Shown here: one piece after another, positions 1 through 8,621 of the stretch
Position numbering within the stretch: position 1 is the first letter of the stretch
How the letters are laid out: each line of letters begins with the position of its first letter
NCBI RefSeq assembly: GCF_022234545.1
Contig: NZ_JAIEUI010000037.1
Location: forward strand, 1-34,326
Length of the DNA: 34,326 nucleotides
Direction of reading: 5' to 3'
Source of the DNA: Paenibacillus piscarius
GTDB taxonomy: Bacteria > Bacillota > Bacilli > Paenibacillales > Paenibacillaceae
Notes under the pieces: model-generated
The model's database searches: none
What the model saw: only the letters and a program-made list of their open reading frames with translations
What the model was told of the DNA's origin: nothing
Made by a program: the position numbers and the translations under genes

Positions 1-110
1 TCGCTTTTAGGTTATACTCTTTTATTCGACGGTGTGGAAATGAATTCCTTTAGTTCAACTTATATAGCATAGGGGATCTTACTCAGCAGATCTATGATAA
101 AGGCGGAAGA
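1..110 (+). other. 5' end of the RHS gene, out of frame with the main ORF
   Basis: Bases 1-72 read in frame 1 as LLGYTLLFDGVEMNSFSSTY and then hit TAG at 70-72. The frame of the large ORF has its own stop at 51-53, but from 66 it reads SIGDLTQQIYDKGGRV, a typical YD-repeat segment that runs straight into the RHS protein. Removing two bases from the TATATA run at about 61-66 joins the two into one continuous YD-repeat reading. I infer that the real gene begins left of the window, and that a dinucleotide insertion (mutation or sequencing error) separates the N-terminal part from the rest. No ribosome site supports a start at 111. Confidence 0.6.
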
Positions 111-3100
111 GTGATTCAGGTTACAGGACCGTTCGGCAGAGAGAGTAAGCAGGATTATGACCGGGCCGGGAATATCGTAACAACTTATCAAAAGATTAGC
201 GACAATAACTACGATGTCACAAGGAACAGCTATGACTCCAGATCACGGCTTACCAAAAGTGCTGTGCTGGTTAAGACTACGGACATCAGTGCTGGTTTTT
301 TGCCGGGTGCTGTGTTCGACAATGAATACGTGGACCGTCTAGAGGCGGCGACAACCTATACCTATTCGAAAAATGATCAAGTGTTAAGCCAGAGTGATGC
401 TAAGGGAAATACAACCTTATTTGAATTCAATTATGATAAGCAGCTAATGAAGAAGACGGATGCCGTTAAGGGTTCAACGCTATATCAATATGATGATGCG
501 GGCAATGTACTAACCGAGACCAATTCCATTGGAATGCAAACCCGCTATGAGTATGATTCACTTGATCGTGTGCTGCGTAAAAGTCTGCCCGCTGCAGACG
601 GCGGATTGGCTGTAACACGATACATCTATGACTTAAGCGGTAATCTGATTCGGGAAATCGCACCTAATCAATACAACAAAGAGTTGGATAATCCTAATCA
701 GGTTTTGAGTATGAAGGGAACTTCTTATACGTATGACAAGATGAACCGCAGACTATCCACATTGTCGCCTGAAGGCAAAGTCCTTGAGTACATGCAGTAT
801 GATGCTAAAGGACAGATGACTAAAAAAGTAGATGGTCTTAGGTACACTGGTAATATCGGTTCTTCCAAAGGTACAATCTATCTGTACGATGGACTTGGCC
901 GGCTAATTAAAGAAACCAATGTTCTGGGCGGCAGTAAGCTGTATGAATATAATGTGCTGAATCATTTGCTGGCACGAACGGATGAACGGGGGAGCACGAC
1001 TTCATATGAAGTCAATCCTGACGGAACACCCGGGGAAATTATTTATGCAGATGGTGCAGTGTTTAAGTATACCTTTGACAAACTGGGCAGGAAGACTTCG
1101 GAGACCAATGCGCTTAGAGCAATAACTACTACCAGTTACACTGCATTTGGCAAAGAAAAGGTTGTAAAAGACCCATATGGGAATACCGTTGAGAACAAAT
1201 ATGATCTTAACGGGAATCTGGTGTCGGTAAAAGATCAAGCTGGCAGTATAACCATCTTCAATTATGATGCCGGTAACAGGCTCATTGAAAAGAAATCTCC
1301 GCTTGCACTCGATGAAAGTAAGAACGTGATTTATGCAGTGGAGAGCTTCCAGTATGATGCGGCCGGAAATATGACTAAGAAGCTTTTATCAGGATCAAAA
1401 GAGGATGCTGGAAGCCGGGAAACTACTTATATCTATTATGATAACAATTTGCTCAAAGGCAGCACAGACAACAGCGGCGCAAGCTCTTCGATGGAGTATG
1501 ATAAAAATGGAAATCTTATTAAATCAGAAAAGTTAAGAGATGCCGATCTAACAGATGTCGAGCAGTATGAGTACGATTCCCAGAACCGGATGGTGAAGCG
1601 GATAGGGTGGCTGGATAAGGCAACCCTTGAAGGGTATTCCACTCTGCCTAATCTGGCTGAGCTACTTGATTCTTCCTATCCGAACAAAATCATGCAGGTT
1701 ACAACGTACAGCTATGACGTGCTTGGCAACAAAATTCAGGAAACAGACCCTAGAGCAAACGGATTCTTGCCCTCTGATTCGGCTAACCGAAAGGAATACA
1801 CCGTAAATTATACCTACGATGCTATGAATCGTGTGGAGAGGGTGAGTCGTACTCAAGGTTCTAAAGAGATCGTAAGAAAATACAGCTATGATGCTGCTGG
1901 GAATAAAATTTCAGATAAAGATGAGAGAGGATATGTAACACAGTATCAGTATGATGCTGTGAACCGGGTTACGGTAGTTACTGATCCGGAAGGTAACAAG
2001 TTTACAACAGCTTATGATCTGGCCGGAAATAAAATTTCAGATACTAATGCCAAGGGCTACACTATGTCATATACCTATGACAAATTAAACAGGCTATCTC
2101 TTACCATTGACCCATATGGTACAGTGGTCGGCAAGAAAATTTATGATGCAAACAGCAACATGGTTAAGAGCATTGATGCTAAAGGTTATGCAGCAGGAGA
2201 GAGCGATGAGTCCCGGTATGGAACGATATATCATTATGATCTGGGCAATCGTGTGACTGCTGCTGTCGATCCGGTCTTGGCTGGTAAGAATGGAACAAGT
2301 AAATTCACAACGGCCTATCAGTACAATATTTATGGCAACCTTATTCAAAAAACGGATGCTCTAGGAAGCACTATTCGTTATGAATATGATAATGCTGGAC
2401 GTCTGACTAAGGTTACTGATGCGCTGGGTGTAGAGGTCAGCTATAGCTATGACCGTATGGGAAACAAGCAGTCCATGAAAGATGGACGGGGTAAAGTTAC
2501 CCAATACCGCTATGTATCCTATGGGATGCTGCTATCTGTGACAGATGCCGGTAATGCAACCATCAGTTACACCTATGATCTGGCACTAAATAAACAGCGT
2601 ATGATCGACCATCAGGGGAATAATACATTATATTCTTACAATAGTCTGAATCTGTTAACCGAGATGAAAGTGCTGGAGACAGGGGACAGAATTAGATATA
2701 GCTATGACGAGGCTGGCAACCGGACTCGCATGATTGATGAGAGCGGAACGTATGGCTATACCTATAATTCTGAGAATCAGCTGCTCCAAATCATGAAAGA
2801 CAGTAAGGTTCAGCTCCTCTATACGTATGATGTGATAGGTAATGTGGAGTCAGTGACAGATACGTTGGGCTTCACCACTACTTATCATTACGACAAATCC
2901 AGCAGGATGGACCGTGTTGTCTATGACGGTAAAGAAACTACCTATTCTTATGACAAGAATGGCAACCGGACAATGGTACAGTATGAAGATGGCCTTAAAG
3001 AGGTCTACACCTATGATCTGAACAATCGCCTGCTAACCTTAATAAACAAACGGGCCAACGGTTCTGAAATGTCCAGTTATCGTTATACCTATGATGACGC

Positions 3101-5495
3101 TGGGCGGCAGATTTCCAAGAAAGATAGTTTCGGAACGACTGCGTACAGCTACGATGAAGCAGGCCGTATCAAGCAGATCGAGGCACCGGGGAAGACTACA
3201 GTCTATGCATATGACGGTGCAGGGAACCGGCAGTCTATGCTGGAGACCTATAACTCGCTGCAGCCTAGCAGTTATATCTTCCCGGATACCAAACAAGCGC
3301 TTCAGTATAAACTGAAGAAGAGTGAATATCTGTATTCTTCCAGCAATCAGTTAGTGAAGCTTGAAGAGCGGATGAGCGATACTACAGGTAAGGAGCTACT
3401 GCTCAAAACAGTAGATTACCTTTTCGATAAGAATGGCAACGAGCTTAGCCAACGGACAGCCTATATCCAGCCTCATACAACAGCGATGCACCAAGCTACC
3501 GGGGGAGATACTTACGAGGCACAGACTAAAGAAATTAACAGTCTCATCGAAAAAGTAACTCAAACCTATGACGGGTTCAACCGTTTAACGAAAGCTGTCA
3601 AGGTGAAAGCGGGAGACCGGACAACCGTAGATTATGTTTATAATGGTGACGGCTTACGGGTGAAGAAAACAGTAAGCAACGCAAAGAAAGGGAATGTAGC
3701 AGAGGAAACGAATTATGTATATGACCGTCAGCACGTCATCCTGGAAGTGGACGAAAGCAGCAAGTTCAATGTCCGGTACATTCGGGGGATTAACTACATT
3801 GCTAGAATGAATCAAGCCCAGGCGTACAGCTACTATTTGTACAATGGACATGGAGATGTTGTGCAGACCGTAACATCTGTCGGAGAAGTGCAGAACCAAT
3901 ATGACTATGATGTCTTTGGTAATCCGGTTCTTAGCATCGAGACCTATTCAGAATCCATTCGTTATGCAGGAGAGTATTATGATGGAGAGACAGGGCTGTA
4001 CTACCTGCGGGCACGTTACTACGATCCGTACATCGGGCGTTTCCTGTCAGAGGACAGCTATTGGGGTGAAGATAATAATCCGCTCAGTCTAAATCTGTAT
4101 ACTTATGCGAATAATGATCCGATCCAGTATATCGATCCGACTGGGCACAAGGCAACGGCAAGCTCCGTCCAGAGCCAGCTCAACCGGAACGAGGCTGCTA
4201 TGGAGCGCCAGGAGCATCTGTATCTGGCCAAGCAGAAGGCATCTACACCGGCTCCAAAACCAACGCCGCCAGCACCAGCGAAGCCTGCATCAACGAAGCC
4301 TGCACAGAAATCAACACAAGCAGCTCCGTCGAAGTCTACAAATAATACGAAGGCAGCTCCAACTGTTACAGTGAAAGCAAAGCCGGCTACATCAACCAGT
4401 AGTTCAACTAGTAGTTCACGTCCATCAGCTGCAGGAAGTGCAGCGGCGGCTGCAATGTCCAAGCTGGAGAAGCAGAACACTAATTTAGCCACAGCGCTAA
4501 ACAAAGCGAAGAAAGAGGAACAAGCCGCCCAAGCAGCTAATAAGAAAACCCCTGCCCCTGTTAAGTCTTCTGCAAAGAACTCAGGCGGAGGATCTATGTT
4601 TAACACAATTAAGAATGGAACGAAGAACTTATTAATTAATACCGCAAACCTAGTGATTCTCGATGATGTTAAGATGGCTTTCGGTAAAGATAATACGTTT
4701 CTGGAAAGAACTGCAGGTTCTGCAAGCTTGCTATTCAATGTAGTTACACTGGGTGGAGGCGCAGCTATAAAAGCCAGTGCTAAAGGCGCCGTCCAATTTA
4801 CGGGGAAAGTAGCAGAAAAAGTAGCAGCGAAATTAAGCGGAAAAGCTCTTACGACAGCTGTGATAAAGGATGCTGCAGAAATAGCCGGAACCAAGGCGGT
4901 CCAGAAAGCAGTTCAGCAATCAAGCTCAGGGGTAGGCTATCAGACAGTTCAGGAGATGTTGTCGAGCGGCCCTAACGGGCTATATAGTAAACTGAGAAGA
5001 CAAGGTATTCCAACCACTCTGACGAATGATGAGGTTAAGGCGGCTAATTCGGTTAATCTTAGGATGCAGGCTGAGGGGGGAAGTGAAGGCCTTACAAGAA
5101 GTTCTGGGTATTCATCTGGCTCTATAGACCCTGTAAAATTTGATAGGATGAAAAAGGCATTTGAAAAACAAGGAGGGGTTATTGACCAGTCCGAAGAGGC
5201 AATAAGATATTTAGATTATCGTGGTGCAGAGGCTGTCACTTGGAATGAGAAGACAATACAATTAAGGCAGAATCCAACGACTTCTGCTGTATTTGAAGAA
5301 TTCATTCATACTGCACAATACAGAGCAGGCAAAATACCAGACCAAACACCAAAAACAGTACTTACCGTAGAAATTGAAGCCGCTGAAAAGCTCATAAAGT
5401 ACAGGAAATCGTATGGGATTCCAAATGTTGAAACAAGGGCGACAATTGATAGATTGAGAAAAATGACACAAGAGTTAAATGAACTGGGGAAATGA
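111..5495 (+). CDS. RHS/YD-repeat polymorphic toxin with variable C-terminal toxin tip (5' incomplete)
   Basis: This is the 1794-residue remainder of a WapA/RHS-type secreted or wall-associated toxin. Dozens of YD repeats (YDxxGN, YTYD, YEYD) run through residues 1 to about 1300. In this superfamily they build a shell that encloses the C-terminal toxin. The RHS core ends near residues 1300-1345 with the diagnostic YDPYIGRFLSEDS and IDPTGH segments. A Pro/Ala/Ser/Thr-rich linker follows (about 1375-1480), then a hydrophobic helical stretch (about 1500-1600), then the unique tip (about 1640-1794). The tip contains E1729-E1730-F-I-H1733-T-A-Q1736 and a later EIEAAE (about 1754-1759), resembling the active helix and third ligand of zincin-like metallopeptidase toxins. 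That activity is my inference. The GTG at 111 has no ribosome site, and YD-repeat homology continues upstream, so the true start lies outside the window. The next gene is the probable immunity partner, 12 bases downstream. Confidence 0.9.
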   Translation: MIQVTGPFGRESKQDYDRAGNIVTTYQKISDNNYDVTRNSYDSRSRLTKSAVLVKTTDISAGFLPGAVFDNEYVDRLEAATTYTYSKNDQVLSQSDAKGNTTLFEFNYDKQLMKKTDAVKGSTLYQYDDAGNVLTETNSIGMQTRYEYDSLDRVLRKSLPAADGGLAVTRYIYDLSGNLIREIAPNQYNKELDNPNQVLSMKGTSYTYDKMNRRLSTLSPEGKVLEYMQYDAKGQMTKKVDGLRYTGNIGSSKGTIYLYDGLGRLIKETNVLGGSKLYEYNVLNHLLARTDERGSTTSYEVNPDGTPGEIIYADGAVFKYTFDKLGRKTSETNALRAITTTSYTAFGKEKVVKDPYGNTVENKYDLNGNLVSVKDQAGSITIFNYDAGNRLIEKKSPLALDESKNVIYAVESFQYDAAGNMTKKLLSGSKEDAGSRETTYIYYDNNLLKGSTDNSGASSSMEYDKNGNLIKSEKLRDADLTDVEQYEYDSQNRMVKRIGWLDKATLEGYSTLPNLAELLDSSYPNKIMQVTTYSYDVLGNKIQETDPRANGFLPSDSANRKEYTVNYTYDAMNRVERVSRTQGSKEIVRKYSYDAAGNKISDKDERGYVTQYQYDAVNRVTVVTDPEGNKFTTAYDLAGNKISDTNAKGYTMSYTYDKLNRLSLTIDPYGTVVGKKIYDANSNMVKSIDAKGYAAGESDESRYGTIYHYDLGNRVTAAVDPVLAGKNGTSKFTTAYQYNIYGNLIQKTDALGSTIRYEYDNAGRLTKVTDALGVEVSYSYDRMGNKQSMKDGRGKVTQYRYVSYGMLLSVTDAGNATISYTYDLALNKQRMIDHQGNNTLYSYNSLNLLTEMKVLETGDRIRYSYDEAGNRTRMIDESGTYGYTYNSENQLLQIMKDSKVQLLYTYDVIGNVESVTDTLGFTTTYHYDKSSRMDRVVYDGKETTYSYDKNGNRTMVQYEDGLKEVYTYDLNNRLLTLINKRANGSEMSSYRYTYDDAGRQISKKDSFGTTAYSYDEAGRIKQIEAPGKTTVYAYDGAGNRQSMLETYNSLQPSSYIFPDTKQALQYKLKKSEYLYSSSNQLVKLEERMSDTTGKELLLKTVDYLFDKNGNELSQRTAYIQPHTTAMHQATGGDTYEAQTKEINSLIEKVTQTYDGFNRLTKAVKVKAGDRTTVDYVYNGDGLRVKKTVSNAKKGNVAEETNYVYDRQHVILEVDESSKFNVRYIRGINYIARMNQAQAYSYYLYNGHGDVVQTVTSVGEVQNQYDYDVFGNPVLSIETYSESIRYAGEYYDGETGLYYLRARYYDPYIGRFLSEDSYWGEDNNPLSLNLYTYANNDPIQYIDPTGHKATASSVQSQLNRNEAAMERQEHLYLAKQKASTPAPKPTPPAPAKPASTKPAQKSTQAAPSKSTNNTKAAPTVTVKAKPATSTSSSTSSSRPSAAGSAAAAAMSKLEKQNTNLATALNKAKKEEQAAQAANKKTPAPVKSSAKNSGGGSMFNTIKNGTKNLLINTANLVILDDVKMAFGKDNTFLERTAGSASLLFNVVTLGGGAAIKASAKGAVQFTGKVAEKVAAKLSGKALTTAVIKDAAEIAGTKAVQKAVQQSSSGVGYQTVQEMLSSGPNGLYSKLRRQGIPTTLTNDEVKAANSVNLRMQAEGGSEGLTRSSGYSSGSIDPVKFDRMKKAFEKQGGVIDQSEEAIRYLDYRGAEAVTWNEKTIQLRQNPTTSAVFEEFIHTAQYRAGKIPDQTPKTVLTVEIEAAEKLIKYRKSYGIPNVETRATIDRLRKMTQELNELGK

Positions 5496-5507
5496 CGAGG
5501 TGAGAAA

Positions 5508-5792
5508 ATGTTTTCAATTGAGGTCAGAACAGCGTTCTTTATCAAGGTTGCCAACATAGTTGCCATTGAAGGAAAACCAAATGGAAACCTTGAAGGAGAA
5601 TTTCTACATGATGAAACCGATAATTCTAAATCCTATTTAGTGAAGGGAGTAGCGTTGGTCAATAAGAATGAGTACATTAGTCCTACAGAATCCATGACTA
5701 TACAATTAGAGCCAGGCGAATATAACGCTGACGATTTAATAGGTAGGAGATTAGTAAGCTGTGATTCACTTCGGTGCCAAGAGGAAAGATAG
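5508..5792 (+). CDS. Probable immunity protein for the adjacent RHS toxin tip
   Basis: A 94-residue soluble protein starting MFSIEVRTAFF, with a GAGGTG ribosome site at 5497-5502 and only 12 bases after the toxin stop. The position immediately behind a toxin tip, the small size and the tight coupling are the standard signature of a polymorphic-toxin immunity gene, which protects the producer and its sisters. I do not recognise the family by name. A second member lies at 8260-8521. The two share MFSI at the N terminus, a VxIVxIxGKxxGxLxGxxL block, and a C-terminal block, QLEPGEYNADDLIGRRLVS here against NLKT...DEAEVLLGKCLIS there. No signal peptide or membrane segment is visible. The last residues after LVSCDSL may be an altered C terminus, since the paralogue ends sooner. 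Confidence 0.7.
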   Translation: MFSIEVRTAFFIKVANIVAIEGKPNGNLEGEFLHDETDNSKSYLVKGVALVNKNEYISPTESMTIQLEPGEYNADDLIGRRLVSCDSLRCQEER

Positions 5793-5932
5793 TATATTTG
5801 AGGGCTCGCAATGCGGAAAGAATCAAATATTTAATAAATAACAAATATAACCCATTCATTACTAAAAATAAATTCTTTATTTCGGTTGCACGTACAAGAA
5901 TCTTCAAATTTATACCTGAGCATTTTGCATAA
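5774..5932 (+). pseudogene. Coding-like remnant between immunity gene and transposase
   Basis: Overlapping the end of the preceding gene in another frame, this stretch reads continuously for about 50 codons, ending SVARTRIFKFIPEHFA before TAA at 5930. The composition is protein-like (regular Lys/Ile/Phe/Asn), but there is no ribosome site and the GTG at 5774 is only a formal start. It looks like the end of a displaced toxin or immunity gene. The spacer from 5933 to 6038 also reads as protein-like (FEKRRSKMDRRAEFEKRLYF) without a complete gene. The call is weak and rests on codon texture only. Confidence 0.25.
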
Positions 5933-6038
5933 TTCATTTTCAGGAAAAAGATTAGGCTATACTGCATGTTAAATTTAGGTTTTGAGAAAAGAAGATCAAA
6001 AATGGACAGACGGGCAGAATTTGAAAAACGGCTATATT

Positions 6039-6905
6039 TTAAGCAGCAGTTACGACTCTTTGTCTCAATACAGCGAGTGCAGAAGCAAGGAGCACAATGG
6101 CATTCATATATTGGTGAGTCGTGACTTTCTGAACGCCCCAAACATGCAATTGGTCTGCAGTGAGATAGGTCTTCATTCGAGAGTTACAGCGTTCTACACT
6201 GGTTCGTTTGTTGTAAAGTTCCTTCCAGCCCCGACTTTCCCGGTGCGGCATCGCATAGCGGCGAAGGTCTTGCTGAGTGTCGACCTTGACTACCATCCCA
6301 TAATTGGATGTGGAACAAGCCGCCATGCCTAAAGGACAATCCACTTTCCCAGTTGCATGCGGACAACGAAACTTCAAACGTTCCTTTTCCTGTCCCCAAT
6401 ACGTCATTGGAACCCCCATCGAACAGCAAGGTGTCCCTTTACTTGTAATGCCTACAGGGGGTTCCTTTTCATTTCGTGGATTCAGTGGAATAATGGCTTG
6501 TGCCTCGACTCTGCGGGCCGTCTCGTAATTTTTCATTTGGTCATAGCCCGCATCCAGCATGAAGAATTTCACTTTGAATTTCGCAGCAACAAGCGTGATG
6601 AGCGCAGGCCCTTCGTCTGCGTCGTTCACATGGGCAGGGGGCACCTGGAGTGCCAGAGGAAGTTCACTTTTGGCATCGACGGCCAGATGCAGCTTATAGC
6701 CAAACCACTTCACTTTGTTGCTAAACGTATCGAGTTTAACTCCCCAGTTGGAATTGCCCGTGAGTTCGCTTTTTCGCTTGGGTTCTTTTTTCTCGTAGGC
6801 GTGAATGGCTGCGCTGTCGATGGCGACATGAGTTCCGCCCAGGATTCCAGCTTCTTGACACTGAGCGACGAGATCCTCAAACAACTGCTGGGCATTCCAC
6901 ATATG
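6039..6905 (-). pseudogene. 5'-truncated IS4/IS5-superfamily DDE transposase
   Basis: About 290 residues of a DDE transposase, read on the minus strand from WNAQQLFEDLV to the stop at 6039. The catalytic acids are visible as the Asp of VAIDSAAIHAY, the Asp of FMLDAGYD and the Glu of TSVERCNSR. A cysteine-containing insertion (KFRCPHATGKVDCPLG) lies between the second Asp and the Glu, as in several IS4/IS5-like families. The N-terminal roughly 130-150 residues usual for such enzymes are missing. At about 6900-6908 homology stops abruptly, and the DNA becomes the plus-strand tail of a different gene. The minus frame runs on to 7037, but that part is noncoding-like. No matched terminal inverted repeats or target duplication were found, so this is an immobile IS remnant inside the toxin-immunity array. 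Confidence 0.8.
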
Positions 6906-7040
6906 CATGAATTTATTTATCAGGATGCTGGAAAAAGTATCAAAACCGAAATAAAATATTTTAAGGACTCTTCTACAGGCAAGATGAGAGAAGGCGTAAT
7001 AGATGTGGAAACAAACAAGATTAAGTTTGTTGATCAATGA
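6904..7040 (+). pseudogene. 3' fragment of a displaced toxin gene
   Basis: From the transposase junction, the plus strand reads EFIYQDAGKSIKTEIKYF and, further on, GVIDVETNKIKFVDQ, then TGA at 7038-7040. It overlaps the following gene's ATG by four bases (ATGA). The upstream half of the gene is replaced by transposase DNA. Coupling to a small downstream gene matches the pattern of a toxin tip followed by its immunity gene, so I read this as the last 45 codons of an orphan toxin tip cut by the IS. The toxin family is not recognised. Confidence 0.5.
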
Positions 7041-7054
7041 GGAAGGAATATAAG

Positions 7055-7456
7055 TTGAATAATATTAAAAATTTCGACAATATTACAAAAAATTTAAATG
7101 CCCTTGGTGGTTGGATATTTAAGGAAGTGATCGGAATTGATTATGTTGTGGACTATGATTATGAAGAAAATTGTATAGCTTTATTAATTCTTTCCTTTCA
7201 TGTTCAAGTTATTAATACAGGTCAGAGATTCAAATTGAAGATCAAATATTTTAATGTTTCAGAACTTAGTATAAGAAAAATAACAAATCTTTATTTGACT
7301 AGAAGTTTAATAGTACATGATAAAAAAGAGTTAGGATGGGAGACAAGTCAACGATATCATGTTCATGATGATAGTGGATATGGCGAATATGATGGTTACA
7401 ATTTTATTGAATTTTATTGCAGTTCAATAGAAGCTGTCTCACTTGAAGAATTATAA
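7055..7456 (+). CDS. Putative immunity protein, unknown family
   Basis: An acidic, soluble protein of about 133 residues, rich in Tyr, Asp and Ile (for example GIDYVVDYDYEENCIALL and HDDSGYGEYDGYNFIEFY). There is no signal peptide or membrane segment. I place the start at TTG 7055 because GAGGAAGGA at 7039-7047 sits seven bases upstream. The ATG at 7037 overlaps the previous stop (ATGA) and could instead be used by translational coupling, adding six residues. The gene directly follows the truncated toxin tail. I infer an immunity role from that position, the size and the acidity, not from a recognised domain. Confidence 0.55.
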   Translation: MNNIKNFDNITKNLNALGGWIFKEVIGIDYVVDYDYEENCIALLILSFHVQVINTGQRFKLKIKYFNVSELSIRKITNLYLTRSLIVHDKKELGWETSQRYHVHDDSGYGEYDGYNFIEFYCSSIEAVSLEEL

Positions 7457-7540
7457 AATTTTATAATTTTAAATTCTAAATTCTAAATCACTATTAGATA
7501 TCCTTTTTATCTAAAAAAAGAAGAATATTATTAATCTTAA

Positions 7541-7792
7541 AAAATTAGTGCTTGGGATATTTTGGCTTCAGAGAGGTTGGATAATCCTACATCAAGAAAT
7601 CCAATTTTTGTTGGATAATAGTTTCTTGATGCCGCAGTTGAAAAAAGTGATACAAAAAGCCTTGGATATTATTCGTGTCGGGAAGACTTATTTTAGAACT
7701 AATCAGCACAATGAATTCCTTAATGTTAACACTACAGCCAAGAGACTCTATTTCAGATTGAAGTGCCAATGCTTAATCCTTTAAAAGATTAG
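7541..7792 (+). pseudogene. Decayed coding stretch, probably another toxin tip
   Basis: Short protein-like pieces occur in different frames: AWDILASERLDNPTSRNPIFVG ends at 7616, FLDAAVEKSDTKSLGYYSCRE lies in another frame, and FQIEVPMLNPLKD ends at TAG 7790-7792, directly before the ribosome site of the next gene. A 78-codon open frame also spans 7548-7784, but it lacks a ribosome site and reads less like protein. The best reading is a frameshifted remnant of a toxin tip ending just before its immunity gene. The 84 bases before it (7457-7540) are very AT-rich and hold nothing I can name. Confidence 0.3.
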
Positions 7793-7801
7793 GGGGTGAA
7801 C

Positions 7802-8104
7802 ATGTATAATTTACTATTAATTGAAGAAGAATGCCCTAGATGTGGAGAGATTGTTAATACAAAAGCCGAATTTAAAATAGGCATGATGAATCTGGACACC
7901 TACAAATTGGGGGATACATTAACATGGGCGACAAGGCAGTATAAGCCTCCGCACCAGAAAAGACCACCGGACGGAAGTTCAAAAGGCGAAGGATATGTCT
8001 GTTGTCCTAATTGTGATAAAGATTTTTGGGTAGTCATACGTGTCGAACGTGATACTATTGTTGATGTAAAAGTGGATAATATTAAGACAGGCTATATAAA
8101 ATAA
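7802..8104 (+). CDS. Small CxxC..CxxC zinc-ribbon-like protein, putative immunity protein
   Basis: A 100-residue protein with two Cys pairs, ECPRCGE near the N terminus and CCPNCDKDFW near residue 75. They would form a two-knuckle zinc ribbon flanking a variable middle. I start it at ATG 7802 behind AGGGGG (7791-7796). A GTG at 7796 is in frame but lies inside that ribosome site. No export signal is seen. It follows a decayed toxin-like stretch and is followed by a strong terminator hairpin, so it is the last gene of a small unit. A similar Cys-pair protein sits at 9353-9595. The immunity role is inferred from the neighbourhood. Confidence 0.6.
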   Translation: MYNLLLIEEECPRCGEIVNTKAEFKIGMMNLDTYKLGDTLTWATRQYKPPHQKRPPDGSSKGEGYVCCPNCDKDFWVVIRVERDTIVDVKVDNIKTGYIK

Positions 8105-8119
8105 TTTTCAAAAGCTTCT

Positions 8120-8157
8120 ACCTTGATTGGCTTCATGCCTTTCAAGGTTTCTTTTTT
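8120..8157 (+). terminator. Rho-independent terminator after the zinc-ribbon gene
   Basis: ACCTTGA pairs with TCAAGGT, and an inner GGC pairs with GCC across a TT/TT bulge. The hairpin is followed by TTCTTTTTT. It lies 16 bases after the stop of the preceding gene. A degenerate copy of the same sequence occurs at 9300-9335. Confidence 0.75.
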
Positions 8158-8259
8158 GGGTTACGTAAGGCTATGGGTATTTTGGGAAGGTTTTGAGTTT
8201 GCTTTGAATCAAATGAAGTACCGGCACCTTGACAACAAAAACAAAGGATGGTGAAGCGT

Positions 8260-8521
8260 ATGTTTTCTATAAATGTTGAATTTTCAATGTATTTAAAGAG
8301 TGTGGATATCGTTATGATAACTGGAAAATATCTTGGCAGACTTACAGGGGATTTACTGGTAGGCGCAAACAACATTGCGAGTGAATATGTAATTAATAAT
8401 GTTGTGTATATGGGCTATTTAAATCCACAAATGAATAAAGACGCTATTTCATTAAATCTTAAAACCAAATGGGGATGAAGCAGAAGTGTTATTAGGTAAA
8501 TGCTTAATAAGTCCTGCTTAA
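8260..8521 (+). pseudogene. Frameshifted second copy of the RHS-immunity family
   Basis: Starts at ATG 8260 (MFSINVEFSMYLKSVDIV) behind AAGGATGGTG. The in-frame ATG at 8248 overlaps that site and is unlikely. The open frame ends prematurely at TGA 8476-8478, after LNLKTKWG. Shifting by one base at the GGGG run 8471-8474 restores DEAEVLLGKCLISPA, ending at TAA 8519-8521. That restored end aligns with the C terminus of the immunity protein at 5508-5792 (YNADDLIGRRLVS). The simplest reading is a one-base expansion of the G tract in an old paralogue that arrived with an earlier toxin tip. A sequencing error or a functional shorter protein cannot be excluded. Confidence 0.7.
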
Positions 8522-8621
8522 TTCTCTAAGAACCTTGAGGTTCAAAAATAGCAGAGGTCTAGGGGCTCCTTGGAATCAAGTTTCAGGGAAATTTTAGGGA
8601 AACCAAATAGTAGTATAATAA

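Noticed and set aside
4103..4894. Long minus-strand open frame opposite the RHS linker and tip
   Set aside because: It mirrors the Pro/Ala/Ser/Thr-rich linker codons, lacks a ribosome site and has a repetitive Ala/Val/Phe composition. It is an antisense shadow.
6357..7040. 227-codon plus-strand open frame across the transposase
   Set aside because: Its first 180 codons are antisense to the transposase with DDE residues. Only the last 45 codons (6904-7040) look genuine.
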